DNA of 64,000 nt from Thunnus maccoyii (Eukaryota > Chordata > Actinopteri > Scombriformes > Scombridae). Position 1 is the stretch's first letter, and each line of letters starts with the position of its first letter. The stretch spans positions 26,732,542 through 26,796,541 of the forward strand of contig NC_056543.1 in NCBI RefSeq assembly GCF_910596095.1, written 5' to 3'. The notes under the pieces were generated by a model, which was not told the origin of the DNA, made no database searches, and worked only from the letters and a program-made list of their open reading frames with translations. Shown here piece after piece: positions 11,754 through 24,829 of the stretch. The translations under genes and the position numbers were made by a program.

Positions 11754-14700
11754 ATGTTCTGTTTCATACTGTACCTGGCTGCACTCAGCCTGCTGGCAGG
11801 TAAGAAGTTATTCAAAACTCAACCAGCCACGCTGACTTTATTCACGTAGCAACCATTTTGTAACTCTCTCCAGAAGATTGTGATTGGGACACGGGGTAGG
11901 CCTAACGTGTTAAGCTCATTGACAAGGCTGAATATTAACACATCAGTCCTCATCTCTCTGGATTTGTGATATCCAGCTGTTTGTAAGAAGAAGTGGTAAT
12001 CGATGATGAAATGTGAAATCTCTTTGGTGTAAGAACACATCGCTGTGTATAATGCATGTGTCTCTATATCTTCAGGTTCTGCTGAAACAAACCAGACCTT
12101 TACCAGTACTGGGGAGATGAACATCACCACGTGTCCCATCACCTATTATGGACAGAAATATGAGAAAGTATATGTGAGTAATATAAAGTCTCATGTTTAA
12201 GATATATACATGTCTTTCCACCTACTGTCATTACTGTCCTTTTGTAGCCACCTTCAGTGGAGATGAACCATTATCAGACTGATTGACTGATATTAAAATG
12301 TGGACTGACTGAAATATGGATGTAACAATTTATCATGAATCGGGCAATTCAGATTATTTTATTTCTGATGATGATGAGGCCCCAGAGAGGTTTAATTCTC
12401 ACATTTTACATGCAGGGACAAAGGAGGGGCTTCATAATGAGGAAAAAAATGCTTTGAAATTATGAAGTAACATTTAGAGTAATTAAATAAACATAACAAT
12501 TAAATGTAATACATTTCAACTATATAATTAAACAAATAATGAACAAACCTTTTCAAGTCAAAGCTGTTCTTATTGCTGTTACTGATTGTATCTCCTCTGT
12601 GATTTGAACAGGTGGCCTTCGACTCTAATAGATTTGCAGTTTGCTTCAATGGCTTATACAAACCTGGAATCAAAAATGACTGTATTCTGATGTCTGGAGG
12701 GACAGCAGACAGAGGTGATTTGGCAGTACTTACAAAAGAAATACCTACTGGATCTGGGATTCATAAACTTCTGCCAAACCTGAGGAATGCTGGAAAGTGT
12801 GTCAACATAATACCTCTAAAAGATAGTCAACAATCTGAAGTGAGTGTTTTTGGCCTGTGTTAATGTCAGGTTTTTTGTTTTTTTGTGAAATAATAAGAAT
12901 ATTTCAAATCCAAGCCTTTTTAAAAGCTATTTCTTACTATTCAGCCTGTCTTCTACATTTCCTGTTCTCAGATTGAACAAGTTGAACTTGGAAACTTCGG
13001 GACACAAGCGATTCTGGCAATCAAGACATATTCTGGGTACACAAATGTTGATGTTGTAAGTATAAGTAAGACATATGCAGAGAAATTTAGAAGATTTGAT
13101 ACATGAATATACTTTTAAGAGTGAGATGTGAGTCCGTGAGACAGATCAGGGGCTGGATCAGCATCTCACACTAGTCGGTTGTTGGAGCATTCTCGTAAGT
13201 CACATAGATAGTCAGTGGTCATAAATCACTGGTTGCATGAGGTGGTTCAGGAGACTCGACATCCAAGGCAGGGACTAGCAGCGTGTATTCGAATGTTTCA
13301 TAAGAAGTTTGCTTTGGTTTTCAAAGTTTTAGCATTAATTCAGTGTCAGAGTGACAGTATTTTCAGTCATAGTCTAAAACAGTTACTATGTTTTTTGGTA
13401 CTTTGTAGGTGGCAGATGCACAGGTAGACGGCCGAACGGTGTCTAAACAGAAATTTCAGACAAATGAAACGAGTAAGGGTGTCATTACAGACATGAGTGG
13501 ATGCAGACTCTCAGGTTAGTAAATTAAGTGGGATTGGGGCTTCAAAACCAAAACTGTATTTAAAATGTCATTTTGTTAGCTCTATACAGTTTATACTCTG
13601 CTTATAAAAGTCTGACTTTTTAAACTACTTACATAAACCTCTTCCAATTCCCAGGTGTTGTTTATAAAACTAATACAACAGTAAGGGACCCAAACATCTG
13701 CTCTACTGTAACCTGTGATGTGACTGGAGTCGCCAGTGCCGTCAGTTATTGTGGCCCCATGGAGCGTTGCCAGGGCGATGGCAGGTAAATATTTTTGCCT
13801 CATATTTGGAAGACAGTGCAGACTGATGCGGATAAAATTTTTCCAAACATAACAAAAACATGATGAGAACTTCAGTTCTCTGCTGTGTTAAAGAGAAGTG
13901 TGTTAGGTTGTTTATATGATAGTTTAGTCAGCCTGTGGAAGATGACAATACAGCTATGCTGTTAGAGTGCTGTGACCTTTCACCTCTTCACTGCTGGTTG
14001 CTTTGATTGTTGGTTTGATCAACTGTAGTGTTCCATCAAAATAGTCAGTCAAATTCTAATAGTGTTATTCTCTGTTTGTATCTGTCCCTTCCCACCTCCA
14101 TCAGTTGTACCTCGCACACTACGTGCACTATGACGGGCTCCACTGTCATCGATTTCATTGGCAGAGTTCGCTTTGTCCCGGATCGGTGTGGATATACTTT
14201 ATTGAAGTCCTCAGAAATCCCAGACTTCCAGGTTCTGGGGGTTTTCCAAGAACGACGCCGAAAAGATGTTAGCTTTTTGGACCAGGTGATACTGCAGCTG
14301 GACGGGCCAGGTGTTCAGATTTCTCTGGAACAAGGTGGCAGAATTCGGGTAAGTTAGCTGCTGCCACAATCGCTGAAGTAATGAGTAAGTCACAGGCATA
14401 GACAGACAACTGAAATGCAGGTGCATACATATACACACACACATGCACACAAACACAGCAAGACAAAAATACAAGCTCAGACCCATGGTTCAAATTAAAA
14501 TAAAATAGGTGCAGTTACAGTTATATTAAGAGGCGATATTAATGTGAAAAAATAAGATTTAAACTTTTGAAGAATTTTTCTCTCTTTGTTATAAGATGGT
14601 GCATAGGTAAATAGTATAGTAAAATACTGTAAAGTAATATAGTAAAATAGAGTAAAGTATGTGTTTGTGAAAACTGATAAAGCAGTCTGAGTGATCTGTT

Positions 14701-17700
14701 GAAAGATTGCATTCCTAGAAATGTTAGTAAAGAGACAAACTGCCAGAGCTCTGGCTGCTCAGTGATGCTGTATTGCCAGAGGCTGTAATGCATATCTTAA
14801 TAGCCACTGGTGAACATATGAACACACACTAAGTACACTGGGAACTTTTCAGGGGAAAACAACAACAGTCATTGTGCCTTCCACTCATTATGACAGCATA
14901 TAGTGGTTGTAAAATATAAATGGTACCATACAAGACCACTTCTGAAAGCAAAGTGGTCTATTTCTCTCATTCAACCACTAGAGGGCAGGCCACAGCACTC
15001 TATCTGAAGCTCCATTCATGCCAGAAATATGGTGACAGCTTACAGTGCATTTGTTGACTGTTGCCATTGCCTCCTCTATAGGTTGAGGTATAGCTGTTGA
15101 TGTGTAATTGTTTGGTTCTCATGAAATTACAATCAATCATAATAATATTGAATGAAATCACTGAATGCTGCTGCGAGATCCTGTGTGTGTGAGAACAGTG
15201 TCTCTGTCTAAGTGTGATGTTTGAGTGAGTGTCTCCTCTCTGCTGTAATGAAGCTGAACAACAAATTTCTGGAGCTCAATGGCACCACTGCAGTTTACCA
15301 CGGTGTGGGGCTCTATAAGGACCAGACAGGAGTGACTGCTAAGATATCGGCATCCAACTACACGGTTTCTGTTCTCTTTGATGGCAACACCGCACAGATC
15401 GACATGACAGGTACAGACCAATGAAACTCTAGATATATAAAAAAGCAGACTATAGACTTAGAATATTGAGTTGACACTTTCTGTGCTGTGTTTAAAATGT
15501 CAAAGATCAAAACAAACATAAGAGAGTGAGAGAGTGCAGTCTATAGGCTATGATAAAACTGTGGTTGATATCAGTGACTTCAACCTCCTAGATGTGTCAC
15601 CTATAAAATGTCCACCTACTGACACAGATTGAGTATAACAGATTACATCAATTTAGTGGTCTCTAACTCAAATTACCTGGGGGCAACTGACTAGGTTGTT
15701 ATATCCTAGAAGGGCCACTTAAATAGGAATAAAACACTTTTTTCAACAAAAAATTTCAACTATATACATATATGCACTCTCTCTCTACCTCATACACAGC
15801 ATACTGCTCCACATGTGTGGGAGAGTAATGTGGGTTGAGATTATTTTCCTGGAGAATATGTTAGCAGTTTTCTCCTTGCAAATGAGACAGAAAGGTCATT
15901 AAAGACCAACACAGATGTTTCGGTTATTTTGTCTGATTACACTTCTGTTTAGGTTGAAGGTGGGCAAATCTATGCCAGGCCTGATAGGTACTACAAAGCT
16001 AACAGGAGAGGTGCAGTCAGACTGAAAATTTACTCCCCATTCATTTCTATGAGGAATGGGCCGGGAAGTATCCTCTTCGGGTTGCAAATAGACGAATCTG
16101 GGTCAAATACAGAAGTTTACTGCAGTGGCGACTCACTTTTAAAACTGCATGAGGATCTCTCTCTCAGGGTGCTTTGGTATGAAATCTGTCCCGGAGATCC
16201 TGTAAAAACTGTAATATGCTGAAAATATTGTCAATTATATGACATTAAAATAAAGATTATAATGTAAAAATCGTAAAAATTCGTAAATCGTCATGTTTCA
16301 AATGCATTCAAGTGATCTGCCTGCATAACTTGTGCTAGCTTAGTAATACGTTTCTGGACAGAAGTGGTACTTTAATGTTATTTTTTTCGAAAGCCTATGT
16401 GATAACCAATTTCAGTTAGTGTTTTAAGACGGCATAACTTCCATATTCACTATTTCCTTTCCCGCCTGTTTTTTTGCCACACAATAATTAAAATAATCTA
16501 TATTGGTTAATCATGGATGTGCAGGATCTTAAAAGTCCATGAAAAAATAATCAATTGTCCACTGGGGTGGTTCATGAAAGGTAGGGTTGGCTTATGAAAT
16601 TGTCTAATGTTTGAAAGTTTGACTCACATCCTCTCCTGAAACTGGTCAGGACGAAGTAAAGCACCCATACAAGGTGTATGTGGCAATTCCAGAAGGACTT
16701 TGAGTGAAGAGAGGGTCTCCGAATACAGTGCCCCTGGGTAAGACCACAAACACAGTGTCCTACAGACTAAAAACTGCCAATTTAAATTAAAGGGTTTCAA
16801 ATACACTGGGCTTTTAGTGCAATGCTTTTGGCCAGTCTTTGATCTATTGCTGTTTGTCGCCCTGTAGTTGTGAGATACAGCATGATGACGCTGATGACAG
16901 TACCATCAACTGCAATGCCACAACTAAATGGTAAACACAAACCCTCCTAAACACAGCACATTAATCTCTATGGTATGATACTTTGTCATGTGGTGATTTC
17001 TTTTGACCAGGGAATTAGGATCCTCAGACCATCCACTTTTGCATGGGGACAGTTCACAGTATGATGTCCAGTTTAAGGTGTACACAGCACCTGTCCTGTG
17101 TTTCAGCTCTAGCAGGGGTCACAAAATTAAACTCAATAATAAAACTATACACAATGCTATTGAGAAATCCCTTTGTCTTGTTTGTTCTTGTGAACATGTG
17201 TCTCCTTGCCTACTAGACTTTCATGTCCTGTTTTTCTACTCTGCTTCACTGCGACAGGTGTAATCTCCTGAAGCGGACACCCTTCTCTGCTTGCAACATG
17301 CACATTGACCCAGAGCCCTTCATCACTGCCTGCAGACACACTTTGTGCAAATACCCTGCAGTAGATGGTCTCAAATGCCAGTTCCTGGAAGCCTACGCCA
17401 GGGCCTGCAGCCACAACACCAAAGTCACAGTGGAGGGCTGGAGGTCAAAGAGCCGCTGCTGTAAGACTGTCTTTCACTTTCCTATGTTTTAAGATGAGAT
17501 GAGATTATAACATGATAAAGTAACAAGAGAAGAATCATGCAGGGGTTCAGTTGCTCAGTACCGGAAGTGAAACACTACCCAACTCCACTCTAAATCAATT
17601 CTAGACCTGATGTTTACCTGTGTGTGTTTTACAGCCTCACATAGAACCTTGCCATCAGGTGTAAGGAGGCTGAAAAACGTGTCTAATTTTAAGCTTTTCA

Positions 17701-20700
17701 GAACCTTTTTGTGGAACTGTTGACCTAAAATTAACTCCTTAATTTGACTGAATTATAAGACTGTGTTGTATATTTTATTTCCTGGCTCTTTTCATTTAGT
17801 CTATGGGTCAGATAGTGTTTTATAGTGGCCTGTTTATGCTAATTCCGGTCAATTCATTTTTTTTTATACCCATTTTGTAGATTTTTTGATACCAGCCAGT
17901 TTCTCTAGATTGCAAAATCTTGAGAAAGATGGCTTCAGACACCTTTTTCAATATTTTTTTAACAAAATGTAATTAAAATCAAAATTTTAAAATTATGTCT
18001 GTTCATTCATATGTTTGTGTGTGTCTGTGTTTGCAGCTGCTGTCCCTCGGGCCTTCTGTCAGCACAAATTCTGCAGTGCTCATGAGTTCTGTGGTGAGAA
18101 GCTCAATGGTGGGGAAACCAGTTGCATCTGCCGAGCCATTTTTGCCTCCAAGTACAGATCTACAAACACTTTTGGTACATCAGCTATGAAACAAGAAAGT
18201 GTCAGCTACTATTTTCTGGGATGGATTTCTTGGAATCAGAGCTGTTTCAGATTTGTGGAATATCTGTGGAACATCAATAGATGTCACATTAAGATTAGAT
18301 ATCGAGCCAAACATACCTTTTTAGAGATCAAGTAGCATTTGTTTACTGCTAACTTCTTCCATTACTCTCAATAAAAATAGTGCCATTTTTAAGCCTTAAC
18401 TGTATAAAATGTAGCTTTTATTTGCACAAAATAATTATAATTATGAACTATTAATCTTCTAAATCTTGCATGTAGTAACATTCAGAATGAGTGTTAAAAA
18501 GATCAAATTTAAAAATGGACAAAACTCTCAAAGAGTTCTTTGGGAAACTATAACCCATTTAAAAGATGGTTCTCAATGTTGCATTTATGTTTACATGTTC
18601 CTCATCTGTGTGTTTTCTATATAAATCTAGTTTTTTGAAATTGGTGTTCAGGTGAGCCGACGGTCTGCAAGCAGAAGTCTGCATCACTAACTCTGGCTGG
18701 TTGTCTTTTGGAGGACAAAGGCATTGACTACTCTGCCTTACACCTCAATGACGAGACCTGCAAAGGTGAAATGGACAATCTGACCCACATGGTGACGTTC
18801 AGCTTCAATAACATGAACACTTGTGGTACGGTGGTCATGGTGAGTATGCCCTCCTTTAGTCACGATATTTACTCTCAACAAGCAGCTAAATCCCCTCAAA
18901 CAATCTGTTTAGCTTTTCCTAGAAACTCTATTGTTTTTAAATATTTCATGGTCAGAGGGGCATGATCAGAAAACCGTGGCAATGACCTGCGACCTCCTTG
19001 GTCTTTAGGGGATTTGAGGAAAGAACCGTGTGTTTGCATTATGTTCCCCCCTGCTGCTTCCTCCAGCGCTATCTGGAAGTCAGAGAATCTGATCGGCAGT
19101 TGTTCATCAGCTGCATGAAACAAAGCGTACTTTGGGGCTGATGCCACAGCTTCTGTGCTGCAGTGGTATGGGATTGGCTTTAAAGTGTTTGCTCTTTGCT
19201 GAGATGCCAGGAATCAGAGCTTCAGTCACCAAGCTAAGTTTTTGCTGCTTGTGCTTACATGCAACCAAATATAGCCTGGATTTTAAAGCTCTGTTTAGCC
19301 AGTGCTCGTGCTGGCATTCTGCTACTATAAGGGCAGGGCTCAGTGCAAGCTTTTCTCTCTCAGTGGGCTGTGTCAGTATCTGTTATCAATGTTTATTTTT
19401 CACCGCTTTTTATTATCAGAACAGATCAATGTCAAATAGTCAAGCTGCAGGCTCGTTATTTTGGCTGGTGCTGGCTGCGTGCTTTCGCTGGTAAACTGAC
19501 AATAGTCACCTGTGGCAGACTGTATCAGCTGTCGCTAATTAAAGTGTTCCGCTAGCGCCCTCCCTCCCAGCAACAAATCTGAGTAAGGAGTTTTCTCTGA
19601 TGAAACGATCTACCTGATTACATCATGTCAATTTCAGGAGTTTTGTACTTTAACTTTCATCCATAAAGTAGGGCTATAAGTTTATCACCTTTTAAATCGT
19701 TTTGAATAAGGATTTCAAGTTATAGGGTGCATGAAATATGGTCTGTACCAAAATAAATTAAGTAAAGGCTATTTGATATATTATACTATGCTGATATATT
19801 TGGTATATCTATTGTACAATGTATACTAAGCATCTTAGGAAATACACAATAAAGCTCTCTTTTCTAATTTGTATAAAATACTATCAAACCTCATTTTATA
19901 CCCTCATTCTAGCTGGCTCAAAGTTGTTTGTGGTCAGTAATACACCGCTGAAAGGGATGTATTTATGAAGCATGATGCTTCCCTGTCCTGTGTTAGGTCC
20001 AAAGCACATCTCACATTTTGGAATTCTTTCTTTTTTGCTATTTAGTTTCTACTCTTAGGCTTCTCTTAGCTATAAGCTACCAATCATGATTTAAGTTCTA
20101 GTCGTGACTGAGCTAATTTCCCTGCCTCATCTGGCATGCACTTTATGATGCTGTCATGCTAGTCGTGCAATGTTGATACTGAGTATTATGGCCTAAATGG
20201 GTTTTGCATCATAATTTTCCCTGGGTGTTGCTTCATTTTGGGGGTCATGTTAAGTCAAGTCAATTTTATTTGTATAGCTCAATATCACAAATCACAAAAT
20301 TACCTCAGGGGGCTTTACAGTACAGCAATACAACATCTCCTGTCCTTAGACAGCATGGAGACCTGGCAGGAGGACAGACTACACATGCACACAGGGGAGA
20401 CTCATAAATTCATTGAGACAGAAACTGACCTGCTGTGTAGTACAAAGTCATGAAGTAGGCTACTCAATTAAGGGCAACTAATTGTAGGTTAAGGTAAAAA
20501 TATGAGACTTAGATCCTTAGATTTAAAGGACTCAACAGACTTGTATTCTTGATATCAATCATATCTAAAGATCTGCAAATCTAAGATCATACCCATGCAT
20601 TTTTGGTCATCTGCTGCCATGGTACGATAATGGTTTACAAGAAAAGATTGTTCTGAACCATTATTGTTTGCTCCTTAGCTGAGTGTCTCAGCCGTTTGCT

Positions 20701-22545
20701 GCACATCTGGTGGATTACTGAGTTTAGATTTATCCATCTCATTTCATTAGATAGCATATTCCTCTCATGGTCTAAGGTGCCTAGCACTGAGCTCAGCACA
20801 GCAGGGAGTGAGAAGTGATGAGGCCTGAGCCTAGACGCTAAAGATAATTGCTGTACATAATCCACATTGACATAATCTACTCCATGTGAGTTGACTGACT
20901 GAATTTAAGTTATTGCCACAGCATAAAAATGTAAAATATATTAAGTAGATTTTAAAGTCCCCCTCCACTCAAAACTGTGTGTTTCTTCTTGTTCCTACAG
21001 TAAGATGTTTGCGCTTCACTGTGCAGAATGATGTGTGCAGAGTTTGACACTAGAGGGCTGTTTTCACATTCATCTGTTGAAAGTGAAAAGTTTCTCTGTG
21101 CTCACTGAAAATCCAATTTAAAGGGGCAGGCCTATGAGCAGGATTTGTGACAAGCCGACTAGTTTGGAATACAATCCTGGTCCACTATTCAGCTTAGAAA
21201 TGTGTGATGTGGAAACTTGAAGCCTCCAGTGCACAAAAACTGGGAAAGGACTTTATAGTAAAGTAGGAGACAAAGAGTAGATGTTATTTTATGAATTTCT
21301 AACAAGGTAATTGAACTTTTTGTGGTAAAAACATATCAAACACAAATTATTATTCAGAGCAGAGTATTTTTATATATCTTAAAACATATCTGGAGGATAT
21401 CCTAAAATAATAATTTATTTAAATAATAATTTAATAACTTAATAACTGGTTATAGGTAGACCTATAAGCAGTAATCATGTCTGCATCTATGTGACCATTC
21501 TAGGCAAACAACAGCCAAATTATCTACAAGAACACCATCATGTCACGGAACAGCTCTATGGGTGGCCTGATCAACCGTCACAGTAGAGCGCATATTGACT
21601 TCTCCTGTTCATACAGTCAGCCAGATATCAAGAGCTTGGCCATCAAACTCAAACAAAGGTGTGTGGTGGTTGCACAGTATGTAGCCAAAATTACCTTTTT
21701 GTTAGTAAGAGAAAGGTGACTGAGCTTCACTGAGCAGAAGACAACTGATTATGTCTGTGCTTCCCAGCTCTGTGATCCAGCAGATTACATCTGGGCAATG
21801 GATTTACAATCTGACCATGGCAGCATACACCGACCCTTCTGGCAAGGAACCTATTCAGTCAAGCACAGAGATTCAACTGGACAAGACAATCTGGGTGAAG
21901 CTGAAGACGTATGGGCTGGATGAAAAAATAATTGTTGTGGTGACCGACTCCTGCTGGGCAACCGATCAGCCATCGCCAAGTGGGAGCCTGAGATATGATC
22001 TCATCATCAAAGGGTAAGCCACTCAGAGATGCTCATGATGACCAAACCTGTGACTTTGTTGTTGCCAGCCAGTCCCTGTCATATCTGCTTTCCTGTTTCT
22101 GAGCAGCTGCCCTAACCCTGCAGACCAGACGGTGAAGGTGGAGGGCAACGGAGTGGGCACATCCAACCGCTTCTCTTTCAACACGTTCCAGTTTTCTGGC
22201 AAAAATGGCTCCATCTATCTGCACTGCAGATTGGAACTGTGTGTCAGGCAGGGTGATACCTGTGCCCCGGTAATTCAAGTTCCTGACTATACTCACAGAA
22301 AAACACATGAAATTATAAATTGTCAAATGTAAGAATATTGGCACATATTTGCTATTGCTAGCGTCAGTCTGTTGGGATCACTGTTGGGCCTCAAAAGCCT
22401 GTACTGACCAAACCCTAAACCTTAATCTCTCCATGTTTAAACCGTCCCCCAGAGGTGTGGCCAGGCTACCAGGAGGCAAAGATCCGTCATGCCAAAATAT
22501 GAGGATGAAAACCCTGCCCTCATCACCATGGCCTGGACTAATTAG
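11754..22545 (+). CDS. Secreted VWD-C8-EGF-ZP protein, alpha-tectorin/uromodulin-like
   Basis: I assembled 18 coding exons with matching phases and 2454 coding nt (817 residues): 11754-11799, 12076-12173, 12612-12839, 12972-13055, 13409-13514, 13655-13784, 14105-14348, 15254-15410, 16674-16737, 16868-16930, 17011-17058, 17258-17460, 18037-18174, 18652-18839, 21504-21658, 21768-22013, 22107-22269, 22453-22545. The start MFCFILYLAALSLLAG is a signal peptide. Residues about 30-235 form a Cys-bearing N-terminal module (CPITYYGQKYEKVYV). VWD runs about 238-370 (VIDFIGRVRF, GVCGN), C8 about 423-490, an EGF/TIL-like Cys cluster 491-536 and ZP about 540-785 (DSCWAT, CPNP, YLHC), followed by a furin-type site RRQR at 794-797. 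Such ZP proteins polymerise into extracellular matrices (tectorial membrane, mucus, egg coat). No TM or GPI-type tail follows the cleavage site. The tissue and exact orthology are not deducible. The weakest junctions are the acceptors at 15253 and 16673. Confidence 0.85.
20248..20405 (+). repeat. Teleost interspersed repeat in ZP-gene intron
   Basis: The block beginning AAGTCAATTTTATTTGTATA and containing CTCAGGGGGCTTTACAG is a very common fish repeat. The family is not named here. It lies in the 2.7-kb intron between coding exons 14 and 15. Confidence 0.6.
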
Positions 22546-23245
22546 GTAAGCTGATTAATGGCATCTGAGCAGAATTCCAGGTGGCCAGTAAAGTAAGTGA
22601 AAAGACCTGGTGACAGGTACACATGGTCACTCAGTATGCAAAACTGTGTGAAAATGTGCTTTGTCTATAATTCATGTAAACTGAAAACCATTAAAAGATA
22701 AACTGAAGAACTCCCCAGTCCATAGGTGAGCAATGTAAAAGCTGCTTTGGCTGTTTTGACCTTTGACAGAAAATACAAATGACAGTGCCAGTCTGTGGCT
22801 TAAGTGAATTAGGCAACGTCCACTTGGAAACTGGAAGTTTATTAGCTGCTAATGTTAGCCGTGATTCCCACTGGACATTACTTTTCGTTCATGTTATTTC
22901 TGTGAGGGAATATCATAGCCTAACAGATAGTGTTTTCCTCTCCAACTCTCTAACTGTCCAGCTCCCATAGCTGCCCATCTTCTGTCCTTGCATTTTCTTC
23001 TTTTCCGTTAGTCTCACTGTCTTGAATGGCTTGCTTTTGTTGTGAGGTTCCCAAGCTATCCCACAGTGCATTTCTCAATATACGTAATGGGCTTGTCAAA
23101 ATACAAAATGATGGTATTTGCAAAACGGCCAAAGTTTGCAGTTTTTTCATGCAGGGCTCAAGAATGCGGCCTAACCCCTTTTCTTAGAGCCTTTGCTATG
23201 GCACTCCAAATTGAGCTCAGGTTTAACCCTTCTTTGATTATCCTC
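22546..23245. other. 3' flank of the VWD-ZP gene
   Basis: A donor-like GTAAG abuts the stop codon, so a 3' UTR exon may lie here. No polyadenylation signal of canonical form stands out. No other gene seen. Confidence 0.4.
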
Positions 23246-23470
23246 TAGATATCTGTAGAACCTGATTGGAGTCCACCTGTTGCAAATTAACGTCAGCAGA
23301 GACTAATGTATGATGGACTAATGGAGACTAATGGATGATGTACAGAGCAAGGGAAGAGGGACATCAGTCTCCAAATAAGAGAAAATGTTAGAGGAGGGAT
23401 GATAGAGTTAAACAGTTGATGTAAAAAGATGCCAGAACTTTGCAGATTCTCGTCTCCTCCTCTCCCTCTG

Positions 23471-23983
23471 ATGATGGAAGGATTTGTACACTGTTTTCCA
23501 CAACTCAACAACTCCTGCATGAAGCCAAAGCATCCTCACTCTGAATTTGTGCTTATTTACATTCTGCTGTCCCTCATCTCTCTGCTCACTGCAACTCTCA
23601 ACCTGCTGGTCATCAAGAAGCCAAATATATTTTCCTTTTATAAAAGTGGTACTTTTACAACATCTGTTTGAATAATAATGCTAGAATAATAATTGATGCT
23701 ACAAATAATGACAAGTATTGCTCTCTTACCTCTCCAGACAGCTTCACACCCCCACCAACTTCCTCCTCTTCTCACTGGCTGTCTCAGATTTCTTCGTGGG
23801 CCTCATCATATTTTTTAAAATTTTCTTCACATACGGTGCTGGATCTTCGGTGACCTCATGTGTTTTAGACTACATTAGTACCTCTTCCTCAGTAGGAAAC
23901 ATAGTGCTCAGATCTGTAGACCACTATGTGGCTATTTGTGATCCTCTGCATTACCCCAAGAAAGTCACTCAAAAAAGAGAAGA
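23471..23983 (+). pseudogene. TAAR pseudogene C, truncated
   Basis: Exon 1 begins MMEGFVHCFPQLNNSC at 23471 and reads to LLTATLNLLVI. About 20 nt covering ISISHF and the splice donor are deleted relative to E. Exon 2 starts at 23738 after CTCTCCAG and is open through TM2, TM3 and DHYVAICDPLHYPKKVTQK. A deletion removes residues around the start of TM3 (the Cys3.25 region is compressed) and DRY reads DHY. At about 23980 the sequence switches to the DNA that lies about 200 bp 3' of gene E, so TM4 to TM7 are gone. Non-functional. The gene is ended by a segmental-duplication breakpoint. Confidence 0.88.
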
Positions 23984-24477
23984 AATACTGCTTCATGTTA
24001 TTGAGTCAGTGACATAAAAGCCTCATCTAACTTTTCACAAAGATTAATTCTAATGTATTGTGACAGAAATATGTATAAATGGCTTTCTGTCTGCTGTTCA
24101 TTGAGTTTTACACCTGTAATATGTCTGTCATTCCATTCTTTTTTTGTTAGGCAATGAAAATGGGTATCTGTATCATTAATGAATGATAAATATAATAAAC
24201 TCATTGCAGTGATTCTAGTTGTGCTCTCAGCTTCATATATGATAAAGTATATTTTTTCTATGTAGGTTATACTTTTGCAAAACCTATAAAACAATTGAAT
24301 AGCTAGTCTGTTCCCTCAGAATAGCCTGTATGGGAAAAACTACAACACAGAGACAGAGCGAGTAGGAATTTGCTACAAATTATGGCTAAAGCATCAAATC
24401 TAGGATTTATGTCCAAGCATGATAAATGACCTGCTGGATTCCTATTTTGATTTCTCTATGTATACTTTTTGCGAAAC

Positions 24478-24478
24478 G

Positions 24479-24519
<41 letters not shown>

Positions 24520-24529
24520 ATATATATAT
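24478..24529. repeat. (ATCT)n then (AT)n microsatellite
   Basis: Tetranucleotide TATC run followed by an AT run. Its counterpart is at 51255-51311 with more units. Confidence 0.9.
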
Positions 24530-24829
24530 GAATGGCCACGGCCTCAAGGGGCTTATTGCTTTTATAAAATGGTTACCACGTATACCTCGCAAGTTTCATA
24601 AAATAAACACACAGCAACAAAAAATGCAATAATGTATTGATTACAAATAATCAGCGTTCCGCAAAGCAATGTACATTTAGCAGAATAGTTGCCAAGCAAC
24701 ACACAGATACAGCAACACATAGACACAGTGGAAAGTATGCTTAAAGATGGGGTGATTATTAACATTTATCTGGATATCGCCATTAAATGTGCAATTATTG
24801 AAGTAATGTTCAATTATGTTAGCACACAC

